Source of the DNA: JBCDJG01 sp038748065
GTDB taxonomy: Bacteria; Pseudomonadota; Gammaproteobacteria; Pseudomonadales; Halieaceae
NCBI GenBank assembly: GCA_038748065.1
Contig: JBCDJG010000011.1
Location: 47,071 to 111,070, forward strand
Direction of reading: 5' to 3'
Length of the DNA: 64,000 nt
Shown here in pieces: positions 35,960 to 45,384 of this stretch. Below the pieces are notes generated by a model. The model did not search any database. It was given only the letters and a program-made list of their open reading frames with translations, and had not been told where the DNA came from. Numbering within the stretch: position 1 is the stretch's first letter; each line of letters opens with the position of its first letter. The position numbers and the translations under genes are program-made.

Positions 35960-38900
35960 CTAGTAGGCCAGCATGAGTTCTTCCCGTTGATAAACAGCAC
36001 CACTTTTTACAACTTGGGTGATCGTGGTGCTGTGCCTGATGTCCTCTATGGGGTTGGCGTCCAGCAAGAGCAGATCGGCGTGCTTTCCAGGTGCGACGGA
36101 GCCATGCTCTTTTGCCATGCCCATATGTTCTGCGGCACCCAGGGTTGCAAGGTATAAAACATCGGCGTTGGGTACCCCCGCCAGCGACAGCAGCTCCAGC
36201 TCCGCATGCATGGCTGCGCCGGGCAGCCCTCGATGATCTGTCCCCACTAGGATATCTACGCCCGCGTGGTGCATATCACCGACCAGACGCAAGGCGTCTT
36301 TGAACAGTGTTTGCAGTTGCCCCGGTGGCAGATCATCTGGCGCGGGTAGGGCGCCCGAACGCGCTGCACGATCGACCTGGATCGGCAAGCGATTGGCCAT
36401 CAGCGCATAGCTACGCTTGAGTTTCCCGGGCTGGGCTTCCAGTAAATCTGAGTAGATCGCAAGCGTGGGATCAAGCGCGACGTCCTGCTCTACAAATTGC
36501 GCGATCAGCGCATCGAGCTCTGTACTGCCCAAGGGATGCTGCATGGCAAGCGCCGCCGTATTGTAGGTGAGCTCCAGATCCACTGGCGCGGGCGCAAAAT
36601 TCAGCCACAGGTAGATGAAGTGTTGCACCTCATCATAACCATCGGTGATTGCACGCTCGGTGGTGCCGTCGATGGGCACATGGCCGCTCAACTTCAGGCC
36701 GTGGTCATCGGCGCGCTCAGCGATAGATTTCACCCAAGCCGCTTCGATGGCGCCGTAGAGTTTGATTTGCTGGTAGCCCCGCTCTGCGAAGCTGTCGACC
36801 GCCAATAGCGCTTCCGACAAGTTGTCGACCAGTACGCCCGCGGCCGTGGCTCGCGGGCCGTTCTTGTCAATGAAGCCTGCGCGCAAAATGTGCGGCCCTA
36901 GCATTTCTCCGCCGGTCACACCCGCGTGCAGCGCGTCGAGTTCCGTTGCGCTGTTGCCGAGGTCCCTGACTGTGGTCACACCCCAGGCGAGGTGTTTACC
37001 CAAATCCCGCTGGGCGAGGTGAACGTGCATATCCCACAGTCCAGGCATCAGGTAGTTCGCCCGCGTTTGCAGGACCCTTGCATCGTTAATATCTTGCAGC
37101 GAACCGGACGGTCCAGCTGCTGCAATCCGGCCATCTTTGATTAGCACATCCTGGTCGGCGATGAATCGACGGCTGGCGGCCTCATAGACAGCAATGTCCC
37201 TTATGAGTAGTGGCTCACTGCCCCGGTCGTCGCCGAGTCGCGTTCGCTCGGCCCGGTTCTCGGCTTGATGCCGATTGATCATGGCGACCTGGCGGCTGAT
37301 TTGGTCGGATTGGCTATGCGCCCAGCCATCGCGCAGAACTGAACCGCCGCTGTGTTCGGCAAAGGGATTCAGCGCACTATCCAGCCACAGGTATACCGGT
37401 GAGAAGCCCAGGCCGCTAAGAGCAAGTAGTTGTGTATCAAAGGACAATGCCGGCTCAGAAGCCGGCAGCGACATCCAGCCCAAAGCTGCTGCGCGCGCTT
37501 CTCCTCGCGGCAACAGGGGAAGTCTGCCCCCCGGTTGGCGTGAGGCCGCGGCCGCGATTAGCGCGGCTTCTGCCGGGGCAGATGCCCCGTCGTCCAGCAG
37601 GTTATAGGCCACATAGTAACGACCTTCGTAGTCTTCACTGCTCCCGCTTTCGAAGCCGCTGTGCCAGCGTGCGCCTGTGCCATCGATGCCGAACAGTTCA
37701 TCAATTTGGTAATAGAGAAAAGCCTGCCCGCTGCGGTGCATGGCGGTGGGTAGGCCCTGATGATCAGCCGCGATCTCAACGTGGAGGTCGGCGATCTTGC
37801 CCTGTGAAGTGAAGCGATAGTGCACGCGGGTGTCGCCATTTGGCCTCAGGCCAAGCGTCTGTTGTCCGATGATCTCGCCGGCCACCAGGACATCGTAACT
37901 TAGCTCTGCCAGCGGCTCAGGGATGCGCGTAATCGCCGCCTCCGCCAGCTCACGCATGGCGGTATAGATATCTACGTTGCTGTCCTGATTAACCTGAATG
38001 GCCACGCCCAGATCGTGGTCCGCGAAGTACGCGGCGTTTGTGATATACCCTGGATACCACCCGGAGTGGCTGACGTAGCGGCCGAGGTTTTCGCGGCCGC
38101 TGACAAACACGCCCATACCGTAGCGTGTCTCGGCGCCAGGGCTGATGCGTACAGCGGACTGCGCGAGTCGACCAGCGTCGATCTTCTCGCCCAGGCTGCC
38201 GCGGCCCAGATGGTAGTAAAAACGCGCAAGATCGCCAGGGGAGGTAGCAAAACCACCGCCTGTCCACTCGATGGCTGGATCAAGGCGCAGCCGGCCGTTG
38301 ATCTGTGTAGGGCCGGCTGTGCCGGTCACACGATTGAACAGGGTGTTCTCGACGTAGCCCGTGGCTAAGCGCTCGATACGTCGCGTATTGGAAGGAACCG
38401 TATCGGCCAGGTCCAGATAGTCCAGAATTTCGGCTTGCACCAGTTCGTAATAGGGCTGCCCGCTCACTGCCTCGAGCACCAGCCCAAGCAGGAAGTAATT
38501 CAGATCCGAATAGAGGTGGCCTTCACCGACGGGGAAGGCAGCCTCTTCGCCAAGCACAAAGCCGAGCATTTGCTCCGGTGTATAGGCCGTATCGTTGCCG
38601 AGCAGGCGATCCCAGGCGAACTGGGCCCTGAATCCCCAGTCGTCAATGTAGTGGCCGATACCTGAACTGTGGTTGAGAAGTGAAAGGATCGTGATTTCAC
38701 TGGCGTTAGGTACGTCCGCAAACCACTCGATGTGGCCGAGGTGTTGCTCGACCCTGTCGCTGATGTTGAGCTGACCGCGATCAGACAGCATCAGCGTAAG
38801 CGCAGCGACATAGGTCTTGCCCGTGCTGCCTCCAAGCAGCCGGTGCTGTATCGTCAAGGCTTGACCGCTTTCGCGACCCGCAAGACCGGCGCTGGCCCGC

Positions 38901-39112
38901 ACGGTGGTGCCATCGGGTAGCGTTACCGCCGTGCTGACGCCGACCCAGCCCTTTTCTTCTGCCAACTGCTCGGTATAGGCAGTCAGCCACGCATGGAAAG
39001 CCATTGCAGGCAGCGCTTCGCTGGTGCCTCGGGCGGGCGAGGTAAGCAGTGCGAAAGCGAGCAACAGTAGGTATGCGGCGGCGCGATTGAGTCCGATGTT
39101 CACTCCCAGCAT
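35960..39112 (-). CDS. Fusion of exported serine hydrolase (beta-lactamase fold) and metal-dependent amidohydrolase
   Basis: 1050 residues from ATG 39112 (AGG seven bases upstream; a signal peptide of AAAYLLLLAFALLTSPARG type follows); a start 72 bp earlier is in frame but would overlap the operator region. Residues ~35-390 form a class C beta-lactamase-like domain: STGK (Ser96-Lys99), YSD at 201, HSG at 349. A middle part (~420-630) is not recognised. The last ~400 residues are an amidohydrolase: HVH (696, 698), Lys784 (IKLYGAIE, likely carbamylated), His811, His831 and Asp959 (GTDHRG), the full binuclear metal set of prolidase-like members. Both halves look active, giving a two-step periplasmic hydrolase. 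It is followed by the M55 gene and faces the TonB receptor. Confidence 0.85.
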   Translation of the reverse strand: MLGVNIGLNRAAAYLLLLAFALLTSPARGTSEALPAMAFHAWLTAYTEQLAEEKGWVGVSTAVTLPDGTTVRASAGLAGRESGQALTIQHRLLGGSTGKTYVAALTLMLSDRGQLNISDRVEQHLGHIEWFADVPNASEITILSLLNHSSGIGHYIDDWGFRAQFAWDRLLGNDTAYTPEQMLGFVLGEEAAFPVGEGHLYSDLNYFLLGLVLEAVSGQPYYELVQAEILDYLDLADTVPSNTRRIERLATGYVENTLFNRVTGTAGPTQINGRLRLDPAIEWTGGGFATSPGDLARFYYHLGRGSLGEKIDAGRLAQSAVRISPGAETRYGMGVFVSGRENLGRYVSHSGWYPGYITNAAYFADHDLGVAIQVNQDSNVDIYTAMRELAEAAITRIPEPLAELSYDVLVAGEIIGQQTLGLRPNGDTRVHYRFTSQGKIADLHVEIAADHQGLPTAMHRSGQAFLYYQIDELFGIDGTGARWHSGFESGSSEDYEGRYYVAYNLLDDGASAPAEAALIAAAASRQPGGRLPLLPRGEARAAALGWMSLPASEPALSFDTQLLALSGLGFSPVYLWLDSALNPFAEHSGGSVLRDGWAHSQSDQISRQVAMINRHQAENRAERTRLGDDRGSEPLLIRDIAVYEAASRRFIADQDVLIKDGRIAAAGPSGSLQDINDARVLQTRANYLMPGLWDMHVHLAQRDLGKHLAWGVTTVRDLGNSATELDALHAGVTGGEMLGPHILRAGFIDKNGPRATAAGVLVDNLSEALLAVDSFAERGYQQIKLYGAIEAAWVKSIAERADDHGLKLSGHVPIDGTTERAITDGYDEVQHFIYLWLNFAPAPVDLELTYNTAALAMQHPLGSTELDALIAQFVEQDVALDPTLAIYSDLLEAQPGKLKRSYALMANRLPIQVDRAARSGALPAPDDLPPGQLQTLFKDALRLVGDMHHAGVDILVGTDHRGLPGAAMHAELELLSLAGVPNADVLYLATLGAAEHMGMAKEHGSVAPGKHADLLLLDANPIEDIRHSTTITQVVKSGAVYQREELMLAY

Positions 39113-39156
39113 TGTAGACCTGGCTGTACCTGTATAAATAATGTCGTGAATAAGCC

Positions 39157-39184
39157 TTGACAGAAACTTTTCGTAACATAACAT
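39157..39184 (+). promoter_or_regulatory. Probable sigma-70 promoter of the TonB receptor gene
   Basis: A consensus -35 box TTGACA (39157-39162) is followed after 16 bases by TAACAT (39179-39184), or after 17 by AACATA. The -10 lies inside the inverted-repeat operator, so a bound repressor would block polymerase. The receptor start codon is 64 bp downstream of the -10. Confidence 0.6.
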
Positions 39185-39200
39185 AAGAATGTTATTTTTT
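39173..39200. promoter_or_regulatory. TetR-type operator, copy 1 (fusion hydrolase / TonB receptor)
   Basis: Core inverted repeat ATAACAT-AAGA-ATGTTAT (39178-39195). Extended to the 28-bp consensus ATAAAATAACAT-N4-ATGTTATTTTAT, the left arm matches 10 of 12 and the right arm 11 of 12. It lies between the divergent fusion hydrolase and TonB receptor genes and overlaps the receptor's likely -10 box. Same motif as at 42375, 45272 and 47560. Confidence 0.75.
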
Positions 39201-39248
39201 TTAGCGCAATTTCAATCACTACCAAAACGACACAACCGGGATCTCACT

Positions 39249-41408
39249 ATGTTCACAGTCAGGCCGCTGTCTGTTGCTATCTCAGCTACGCTGGGCTTCT
39301 CACTGGCCGATGCCGCTCTCGCGCAGGACGACGCCAGTGTGATGGAGCCAAGACTTGCCCTGGAGGAAGTGCTGGTCACTGCGCGCAAGCGCTCAGAGTC
39401 GCTGTTTGACGTGCCCGGCGCGGTATCGGCGGTTAGCCCTGATACGCTGGAAAGCCTTCGCATGAACGATGCCCGCGACCTGTTGACGCTGGTGCCGACC
39501 GCCTTTCTGTCCGAGGGGGTCGCCGGCACGGCGCGTGATGTGAACATTCGCGGCATCGGTACGCCGAATCTGTTTGCCGAGTCTGGAGTTGCTACGTATA
39601 TCGATGAAGTTTACTCGAGCGGCTATATCAGTTACCCGACCCAATTCTACGATGTGGAGCGTATAGAGATTTTGCGTGGCCCTCAGGGGGCGCTCTATGG
39701 CCGCAACGCCGTTGGCGGCGCCATGAACGTTATCTCCCATCGCGCTGATCCTGAGTTCGGCGGTCGAATCCGGGGCAGCTACGCGCGCTATGATCGCACG
39801 GAGCTTGAAGGTACGGTCAATGTGCCGTTCAGTTCATCATTCGCCGGTCGATTCACAGGCTGGTATACCGATCAAGAAGAGGGCGAATACTTCAACCCCG
39901 CGGCCGACGAGTATATCGACGCCAATGACTCCAAGGGTTTGCGCGGTGTCTTTTCCTGGACACCGACGGAAGACCTGTCTATCGATCTTGTGATTGAAGA
40001 TACCGAGGCCGAGGCTGCGGGTACGGCCCTGTACTTCCCGGGCGATGGCGAGAGGAAGGGCAGCGTGGCGCGTGATGATCACCCGCGCAACGAATGGGAC
40101 ACCACACGGATTGCGGCGATCGGCAGCTATTCGACTGATCTGGGCGAGTTCACCGTGGTCCTTGGTAGCCGTGACTATGAGCTTGACGGCGTCGAGGATA
40201 CCGACCTGACAGCCGATAATCCCTTTGATCTCCTCACAGGTCAGCTGGGCAAACAAACCCTCACGCGAACCAACGAGGTTGAGAGTGATTACCTTGAACT
40301 GCGCTGGCTATCGCCACAGTGGGGCAATGTGGACATACTCGCCGGCATCAACCTGCTGGACGAATCGGCCACAGGCTTTAGCTTCACCGATCTGCCCGAT
40401 GTGTCCCAGAACTTCTCTGGCGGGACCCTGCCGGCGAACCTGGCCTTGAACAACGACCAAGAGCTGGAATCCTGGGCGGTGTTTGCGGAACTTACCTGGG
40501 CCTTCAGCGACACCTGGGACGCGATCCTCAGCGCGCGCTACACGGAAGACGAGAAAAGCGTCGATTTTGCGTATGAGCCCTCGGTTCTCATATCCAGCAT
40601 TCTCGGTGCAGCAGCATTTGCCGATGAAACTCGCACTTTCGACAATTTCTCGCCCGGTATCACCCTGAACTGGGCGCCCACAGACGTACTGCGCGTCTAT
40701 GCCAAAATCCAGACCGGCTTCCGCGCTGGCGGCTACAACTTCAACGTCGGCTCGATCGACAACCTGGCCTATGACGAGGAAACCTCGATCAACTACGAGA
40801 TCGGTTCCAAATACGAGTTCTGGGATGGCCGTGCCAAGCTGGCTGCATCGTTCTTCCTGTTGGAGCAGGAAGACGTGCTGGTACCGCTGTTCGACCTCAC
40901 TGTGCCCGGGCCCCTGGGCGGCTACCTCGACAACGTGGCCGAGGCCGAAACCTACGGCGTGGAGGTCGAGGCGTCAGCCCTCCTGACCGAGGGCTTCACT
41001 ACCGGCATCGCCGTCGGCTGGCTGGATGCGGCCTTCACAGAAGGCATGGATTCCTTTGGCAATGACCTCGACGGCAACCAGTTGCCTGCCTCCCGTGACT
41101 GGACCTTCAGCCTGACGGGCAACTACCGAAAGGCGATCAATGACAGCTGGCAGATACTCTCCGACTTCAGCTTTACCTATCGGGACGAGGGTTTTACCGA
41201 CGTCCAGAACCAGAGCGAAGTCAGCGATGCTGAATTGCTGAACCTGTCCTTGGGCTTTGATTTCAATGGCCTCATTGTCCAGGCTTACGGCAGAAACCTG
41301 CTGGACGACGATTACGACCTGGCCTTCGGAGTGCGGGCTCCTGCTTCCCTCGGCGTCATCAGTGCCGAGGGGCGCACCTATGGCATTAACGTGCAGTACG
41401 TGTTCTAG
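39249..41408 (+). CDS. TonB-dependent outer membrane receptor
   Basis: 719 residues from ATG 39249, which gives a clean signal peptide ending ALA25; the in-frame ATG at 39189 would place an unsuitable N-terminus inside the operator. The plug domain begins EEVLVTARKRSESLFDVPGA, a TonB-box-like start, and continues with DVNIRGIGTPNLF and the barrel entrance VERIEILRGPQGALYGRNAVGG. The chain ends in Phe, as outer membrane barrels do. Receptors of this subtype import organic compounds as well as siderophores. Here it is divergent from an exported hydrolase under the same operator, suggesting uptake of that hydrolase's substrate or product. Confidence 0.93.
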   Translation: MFTVRPLSVAISATLGFSLADAALAQDDASVMEPRLALEEVLVTARKRSESLFDVPGAVSAVSPDTLESLRMNDARDLLTLVPTAFLSEGVAGTARDVNIRGIGTPNLFAESGVATYIDEVYSSGYISYPTQFYDVERIEILRGPQGALYGRNAVGGAMNVISHRADPEFGGRIRGSYARYDRTELEGTVNVPFSSSFAGRFTGWYTDQEEGEYFNPAADEYIDANDSKGLRGVFSWTPTEDLSIDLVIEDTEAEAAGTALYFPGDGERKGSVARDDHPRNEWDTTRIAAIGSYSTDLGEFTVVLGSRDYELDGVEDTDLTADNPFDLLTGQLGKQTLTRTNEVESDYLELRWLSPQWGNVDILAGINLLDESATGFSFTDLPDVSQNFSGGTLPANLALNNDQELESWAVFAELTWAFSDTWDAILSARYTEDEKSVDFAYEPSVLISSILGAAAFADETRTFDNFSPGITLNWAPTDVLRVYAKIQTGFRAGGYNFNVGSIDNLAYDEETSINYEIGSKYEFWDGRAKLAASFFLLEQEDVLVPLFDLTVPGPLGGYLDNVAEAETYGVEVEASALLTEGFTTGIAVGWLDAAFTEGMDSFGNDLDGNQLPASRDWTFSLTGNYRKAINDSWQILSDFSFTYRDEGFTDVQNQSEVSDAELLNLSLGFDFNGLIVQAYGRNLLDDDYDLAFGVRAPASLGVISAEGRTYGINVQYVF

Positions 41409-41416
41409 CGTTGACC

Positions 41417-42340
41417 CTAGGGCGGGGTCTGTCGCCCCAGTGCTCTCCCACACAACGCGAGGATAGCGAGCGCCGCCACCACCAGGATGGCGGTGCGCAC
41501 GTCAATACCGGTCAGCGCGTACATCTCGGTAGACGCCGCCTTACTCCAGACGTTTGACCCGCCGTGCACCAGGATGGCAGGCAGGACGCTGCCGCCGCAG
41601 AGGTTCACCAGGTAACCGCAGATAATACTCTCAGCGAGGCAGAGCAGCAGGAACAGGCTTTGCTGCAGCAGGAAGGTGCCGGGGTCGGCTCCCGCCAGCA
41701 GGCCCGGTAAATCGCGAGGCAGGTGCCAGGCCCACCACAGTGTGCCGAGTAGCAGGGCGGCCTTCAGGGGTGAGCTCAGCAGCGCTTGCAGGGCCGGCCA
41801 TGCGAAACCACGCCAGCCCAGTTCCTCCAGTAGGCCACCCTCGTCCATGAAAGGCGCAATTGCGCACAAGGCCAGGATCAACGGCCAGCTATTACCAAGC
41901 TTATCCAGGGTTAACGACAGGGCCTCGGTGCCGCCGTGGGCGCCCGTGACCGCAAGGTAGACCGCCAGGATCAGGGCGTAACTCAGGAACAGCAAGGCAT
42001 AGACGCGCTTAACGGGCGCGCGCGTGTACTCAGGGCCCACCGGGCGCATGCGCGCCATCAGGTTAGCGAGGCTCGCGGAGCCTGCGCGGGCAGCGAAAAA
42101 GAGTGCCGCCAGGGTAGGCGCTGCCGCAAATAGAAGGATCAGGAAAGCTGCCGGATTTTCACTCAGCCCAAAGTGGGCAATGGAGAAAACGTTGGGGTAG
42201 GTCTGCTCGCGCTCAAGGTAGACCCAGAATTCCGTTAGCACCGCGGCGTGCCCGCCGAGGGCAACCGCTGCCATCACAACAACGGTGACCAGAATCGCGA
42301 GCGCATAGAAGCGCCAGAACAGAGGCCAGCTGTATGTCAT
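41417..42340 (-). CDS. CPBP family intramembrane metalloprotease
   Basis: 307 residues with about eight hydrophobic segments and the complete CPBP/Abi catalytic set: EELGWRGF (motif 1), WWAWHLP (motif 2 His) and ILVHGGSN (motif 3). These are glutamic intramembrane endopeptidases of the inner membrane; bacterial roles range from bacteriocin self-immunity to peptide maturation. An AGGGA precedes ATG 42340. The gene is divergent from the POT transporter across operator copy 2 and converges on the receptor gene, so it belongs to the local regulon. Confidence 0.88.
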   Translation of the reverse strand: MTYSWPLFWRFYALAILVTVVVMAAVALGGHAAVLTEFWVYLEREQTYPNVFSIAHFGLSENPAAFLILLFAAAPTLAALFFAARAGSASLANLMARMRPVGPEYTRAPVKRVYALLFLSYALILAVYLAVTGAHGGTEALSLTLDKLGNSWPLILALCAIAPFMDEGGLLEELGWRGFAWPALQALLSSPLKAALLLGTLWWAWHLPRDLPGLLAGADPGTFLLQQSLFLLLCLAESIICGYLVNLCGGSVLPAILVHGGSNVWSKAASTEMYALTGIDVRTAILVVAALAILALCGRALGRQTPP

Positions 42341-42362
42341 GCGTGATTCCCTACTGCCGAGA

Positions 42363-42391
42363 TTGCATTATGGCATATAAAAACATAATAA
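42363..42391 (+). promoter_or_regulatory. Probable sigma-70 promoter of the POT transporter gene
   Basis: TTGCAT at 42363-42368 and TAATAA at 42386-42391 are 17 bases apart. The -10 box lies within operator copy 2, so repressor binding would shut it off. Confidence 0.55.
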
Positions 42392-42402
42392 TGTTATTTT
42401 AT
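42375..42402. promoter_or_regulatory. TetR-type operator, copy 2 (CPBP protease / POT transporter)
   Basis: Core AACAT-AATA-ATGTT. The right arm matches the 12-base consensus ATGTTATTTTAT exactly and the left arm 10 of 12. It lies between the divergent CPBP and POT genes and covers the transporter's likely -10 box. Confidence 0.75.
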
Positions 42403-42422
42403 TGGCGACCGAGCGGCGAGCT

Positions 42423-43934
42423 GTGAAGGTAACGAATCATCGGCAAGTGCTGGGTCATCCGGCTGGCATCTTCCTGATTTTCTCGACCGAAATCTGGGAG
42501 CGCTTCAGCTATTACGGCATGCGTGGCCTGCTGGTCCTCTTCTTGTCCTCCGCAACCCTGGAGGGCGGCTTTGGTTGGACAGCGGGGCGCGCGTTGGAGG
42601 TCTACGCCGCCTACACGGCCATCGTCTACATCGCTCCGATTATCGGAGGCTACATTGCCGATCGCTGGCTCGGCCGTAGGCGCGCCGTGATCCTTGGCTC
42701 CATGCTGATGATGGCCGGGCATTTCACTATGGTCATCCCAGGCATTGCGCCCGCCTTGGTCGAATGGTCTACAGGCTACCCGGTTTACGCGGTGTTACAC
42801 GAGAGCGGTATTGTACTGGGCGAGATGAGTATCAGCCCGGCGGCCGTCACTGCCATGGCCGACTACAGCCTGGCGCAGGGCTGGGGGCCCTTGAATGAAG
42901 GTGCCGTAACAGCGACCTACCTGGCCATGGCCTGGGCTTTCTTCCTCGCTCTGTTTCTTATCATCGCGGGGAGCGGATTTTTCAAGCCCAACATGGCCAT
43001 CATGGTCGGGGAACTGTATGTCATCACGGACCCGCGGCGTGACGCGGGCTACACGGTCTATTACATGGGTGCCAACATCGGCGCCTTTGCCGCCAACCTC
43101 GTGGCGGGCACCATCGGCGAAGTCTATGGTTGGCATTACGGCTTCAGCGTCGCTGGCCTGGGCATGGCCATTGGCCTGGCCACTTTCCTTTACTACTCGC
43201 CGAAACTCATGGAGGGCATCGGTGAACGGCCGGTCTACCAGCGCGCACAGCGCCCGCCCTTGACGCCGGATGAGCGTCTGCGCGTGCTGGGCATCCTGCT
43301 GATGAGTATGTTTACCATCGTCTTCTGGATGGGCTTTGAGCAGGGTGGGGGGCTGCTCAATCTCGTGGTGCGTGATTCTGTCGATCGCGAGATCGTGGGC
43401 TTTGAGGTACCGGTGACCTGGTTCCAGTCGCTGAATCCCATGTTTATCTTTCTCTTCGCGCCGCTGTTTGTAGCGCTTTGGGGCTTGCTCGCGCGGCGGG
43501 GTATCGACCTGCATCCGACACGCAAGTACGCGATCTCGCTTAGCTTGATGGCTGCGTCCTTCGGGCTATTGACGCTCGCCTACGCTGAAATCGAGAGAAC
43601 CGGCAGCTGCTCCGCCTGGTGGCTGGTGGGTGTATTCGCCGTGCAGACTGCCGCTGAGCTAGCAATCAGCCCGGTGTCCAAAGCCCTGGTCAGCCGCTAC
43701 GCGCCCAAACAGATCGCCTCGCCGCTAATGGGTGCCGAGTTTCTGTGTTATGCGATTGGCGCGTGGCTTGCTGGGCAGGTCGGTGCCTGGGCGCTGGATA
43801 CCGATCCGTCGAAGGCCTTCATCTTCCTGCTGTTGGCCAGTCTCGCTACCGCTGCGCTGTGCCTGTTGCTACGCCCGGTGGTCGATCGCCTGCTCGAGGG
43901 GCGAGCGGTCGCCTGGCCGCTGCGTTTTAAGTGA
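42423..43934 (+). CDS. POT/PTR2 family proton-coupled oligopeptide transporter
   Basis: About 503 residues with twelve or more hydrophobic segments. Helix 1 carries the family's ExxER motif in STEIWERFSYYGMRGLLVLFL; SGFFKPNMAIMVGELY and YYMGANIGAFAANLVAG are further POT hallmarks. Imports di- and tripeptides (or similar small amides) with protons across the inner membrane. I prefer GTG 42423; TTG 42402 is in frame but sits at the edge of the operator without room for a ribosome site. The 3' end overlaps the convergent aminotransferase gene by eight bases. Confidence 0.92.
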   Translation: MKVTNHRQVLGHPAGIFLIFSTEIWERFSYYGMRGLLVLFLSSATLEGGFGWTAGRALEVYAAYTAIVYIAPIIGGYIADRWLGRRRAVILGSMLMMAGHFTMVIPGIAPALVEWSTGYPVYAVLHESGIVLGEMSISPAAVTAMADYSLAQGWGPLNEGAVTATYLAMAWAFFLALFLIIAGSGFFKPNMAIMVGELYVITDPRRDAGYTVYYMGANIGAFAANLVAGTIGEVYGWHYGFSVAGLGMAIGLATFLYYSPKLMEGIGERPVYQRAQRPPLTPDERLRVLGILLMSMFTIVFWMGFEQGGGLLNLVVRDSVDREIVGFEVPVTWFQSLNPMFIFLFAPLFVALWGLLARRGIDLHPTRKYAISLSLMAASFGLLTLAYAEIERTGSCSAWWLVGVFAVQTAAELAISPVSKALVSRYAPKQIASPLMGAEFLCYAIGAWLAGQVGAWALDTDPSKAFIFLLLASLATAALCLLLRPVVDRLLEGRAVAWPLRFK

Positions 43935-45243
43935 TTTCGCCGAGTGCCGCGTCGAAGACCCCGATAACCTCATCGATATCCTCGTCGGTCATCGCCGAAG
44001 AGAGGATCATGCCGCCGCCCGGAACCACGTGGACACCGCTGTCCAGCATAGCGCTGTGTAGTTGCAGCCCTTTCTGCAGGCCTCCGCCGGCCATGATCGC
44101 GAAGAAATCACGGTAGTTGCGCGCCGGTTGCTCGTGAAATACCGAGCAGACCAGCGAGGCGCGTCCGGCGGCGTGACCAGGAATGCCCCGGCGCTTGAAA
44201 CTGGCATTGATACCGCTACGCAGCTGATCACCGAGGGCTTGCAGGTGGGCGAGGCAGTCCCGATCGAGAGCATCGAGCGCGGCCTTACCTGCAACCATGG
44301 CCAGTGGATTGGCAAAATGGGTGCCTGAATGCTCCACCACGCCATCGCCCTTGAGCTGATCGAAAACGGCCATGTGCTCCAGGCTGCCGCCGACTGCGCC
44401 GATGGGCATGCCGCCACCGATAACCTTGCCAAAGGTCGAAAGGTCGGGTTCGATACCAACGGCGCCCTGGGCGCCGCCGTGATGAATCCGAAACGAGAAA
44501 ACCTCGTCGTAGATCAGTACTATGCCAAAGCGCGTACACAGTTCACGAATCGCGTCCAGATAGTCCTGTTCACCGGAAACGAAACCCATGCGTGAAATGC
44601 AAGGGTCGATAATCACAGCTGCTAGTTCGTCCCTGTGGCGCGTGATGATCTCACGTGTTGCGGCGAGATCGTTGTAGGGCAGTATCACTGTCTTTTGCGC
44701 TGCGTCCGCATTCAGCCCAGGGGTGGCTGCCACGGGTGTAGGCGCATCGGCAGGGCCCGCGTCGTTTGGCATGGGCGTCAGGCTGAACTCCATGGCGTCG
44801 TAGCTACCGTGGTAGGCGCCCTCGGCCTTGGCGACCTTGTCGCGGCTCGTGTAAGCGCGGGCTGCGCGAATCGCGAACATAATGGACTCGGAGCCTGAGG
44901 TGCAAAAGCGGACCTTTTGAACCGAGGAAACACGCTCGCAGATTCGCTCTGCCAGCTCAACCTCCGGCAGGGTGGGCATGCCGGTGCACATGATGCGGTC
45001 GAGCTGGGCATGAATGGCGTCGACGACCGGCGCGAACGCGTGGCCGTGTACAAGGGCTGACATATTGTTGATGCAGTCGATGCGACTGATGCCATCCAGA
45101 TCCTTAACTCTGCAGCCTTCGCCAGACACTGCATAGATGGGGTGCGGTGCGAAGAATACACTGTGCCTCGTATTGCCGCCGGGCATGCTGGCGGTGGCGC
45201 GCTCGTGCGTGCTGGCTGACTGGGCCTGTGGCAGGGCATGCAT
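43927..45243 (-). CDS. Class III PLP aminotransferase / glutamate-1-semialdehyde aminomutase-like
   Basis: 438 residues. The PLP lysine is Lys273 in LSTFGKVIGGGMPIGAVGG, and the SGSE phosphate-binding turn (RFCTSGSESIMFAIRAARA) and YDEVFSFRIHHGG (cofactor Asp) are present. Such enzymes transaminate omega-amino or beta-amino acids, or move an amino group within a molecule. It is not the housekeeping HemL by context: it is divergent from TetR across operator copy 3 and convergent with the peptide transporter. It probably removes nitrogen from an amino acid released from the imported compound. Confidence 0.88.
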   Translation of the reverse strand: MHALPQAQSASTHERATASMPGGNTRHSVFFAPHPIYAVSGEGCRVKDLDGISRIDCINNMSALVHGHAFAPVVDAIHAQLDRIMCTGMPTLPEVELAERICERVSSVQKVRFCTSGSESIMFAIRAARAYTSRDKVAKAEGAYHGSYDAMEFSLTPMPNDAGPADAPTPVAATPGLNADAAQKTVILPYNDLAATREIITRHRDELAAVIIDPCISRMGFVSGEQDYLDAIRELCTRFGIVLIYDEVFSFRIHHGGAQGAVGIEPDLSTFGKVIGGGMPIGAVGGSLEHMAVFDQLKGDGVVEHSGTHFANPLAMVAGKAALDALDRDCLAHLQALGDQLRSGINASFKRRGIPGHAAGRASLVCSVFHEQPARNYRDFFAIMAGGGLQKGLQLHSAMLDSGVHVVPGGGMILSSAMTDEDIDEVIGVFDAALGEIT

Positions 45244-45271
45244 GGCTTTAGCTCTTTGGATATGAGGCTCA

Positions 45272-45299
45272 AAATAATAACATAAATATGTTTTTTTAA
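45272..45299. promoter_or_regulatory. TetR-type operator, copy 3 (aminotransferase / TetR-iminopeptidase)
   Basis: Core AACAT-AAAT-ATGTT. Both 12-base arms match the consensus at 10 of 12 positions. It lies 28 bp upstream of the minus-strand aminotransferase ATG and 85 bp upstream of the TetR ATG, so the regulator very probably controls itself through it. Confidence 0.75.
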
Positions 45300-45384
45300 A
45301 ACAAGGTCTGCGGGTGTCCCGGTGTAGCTTTCGGCTTCCTGAATTTGCTAATCTGCGACGAGAGTCGAGTTGAGCCAGGTAGTC

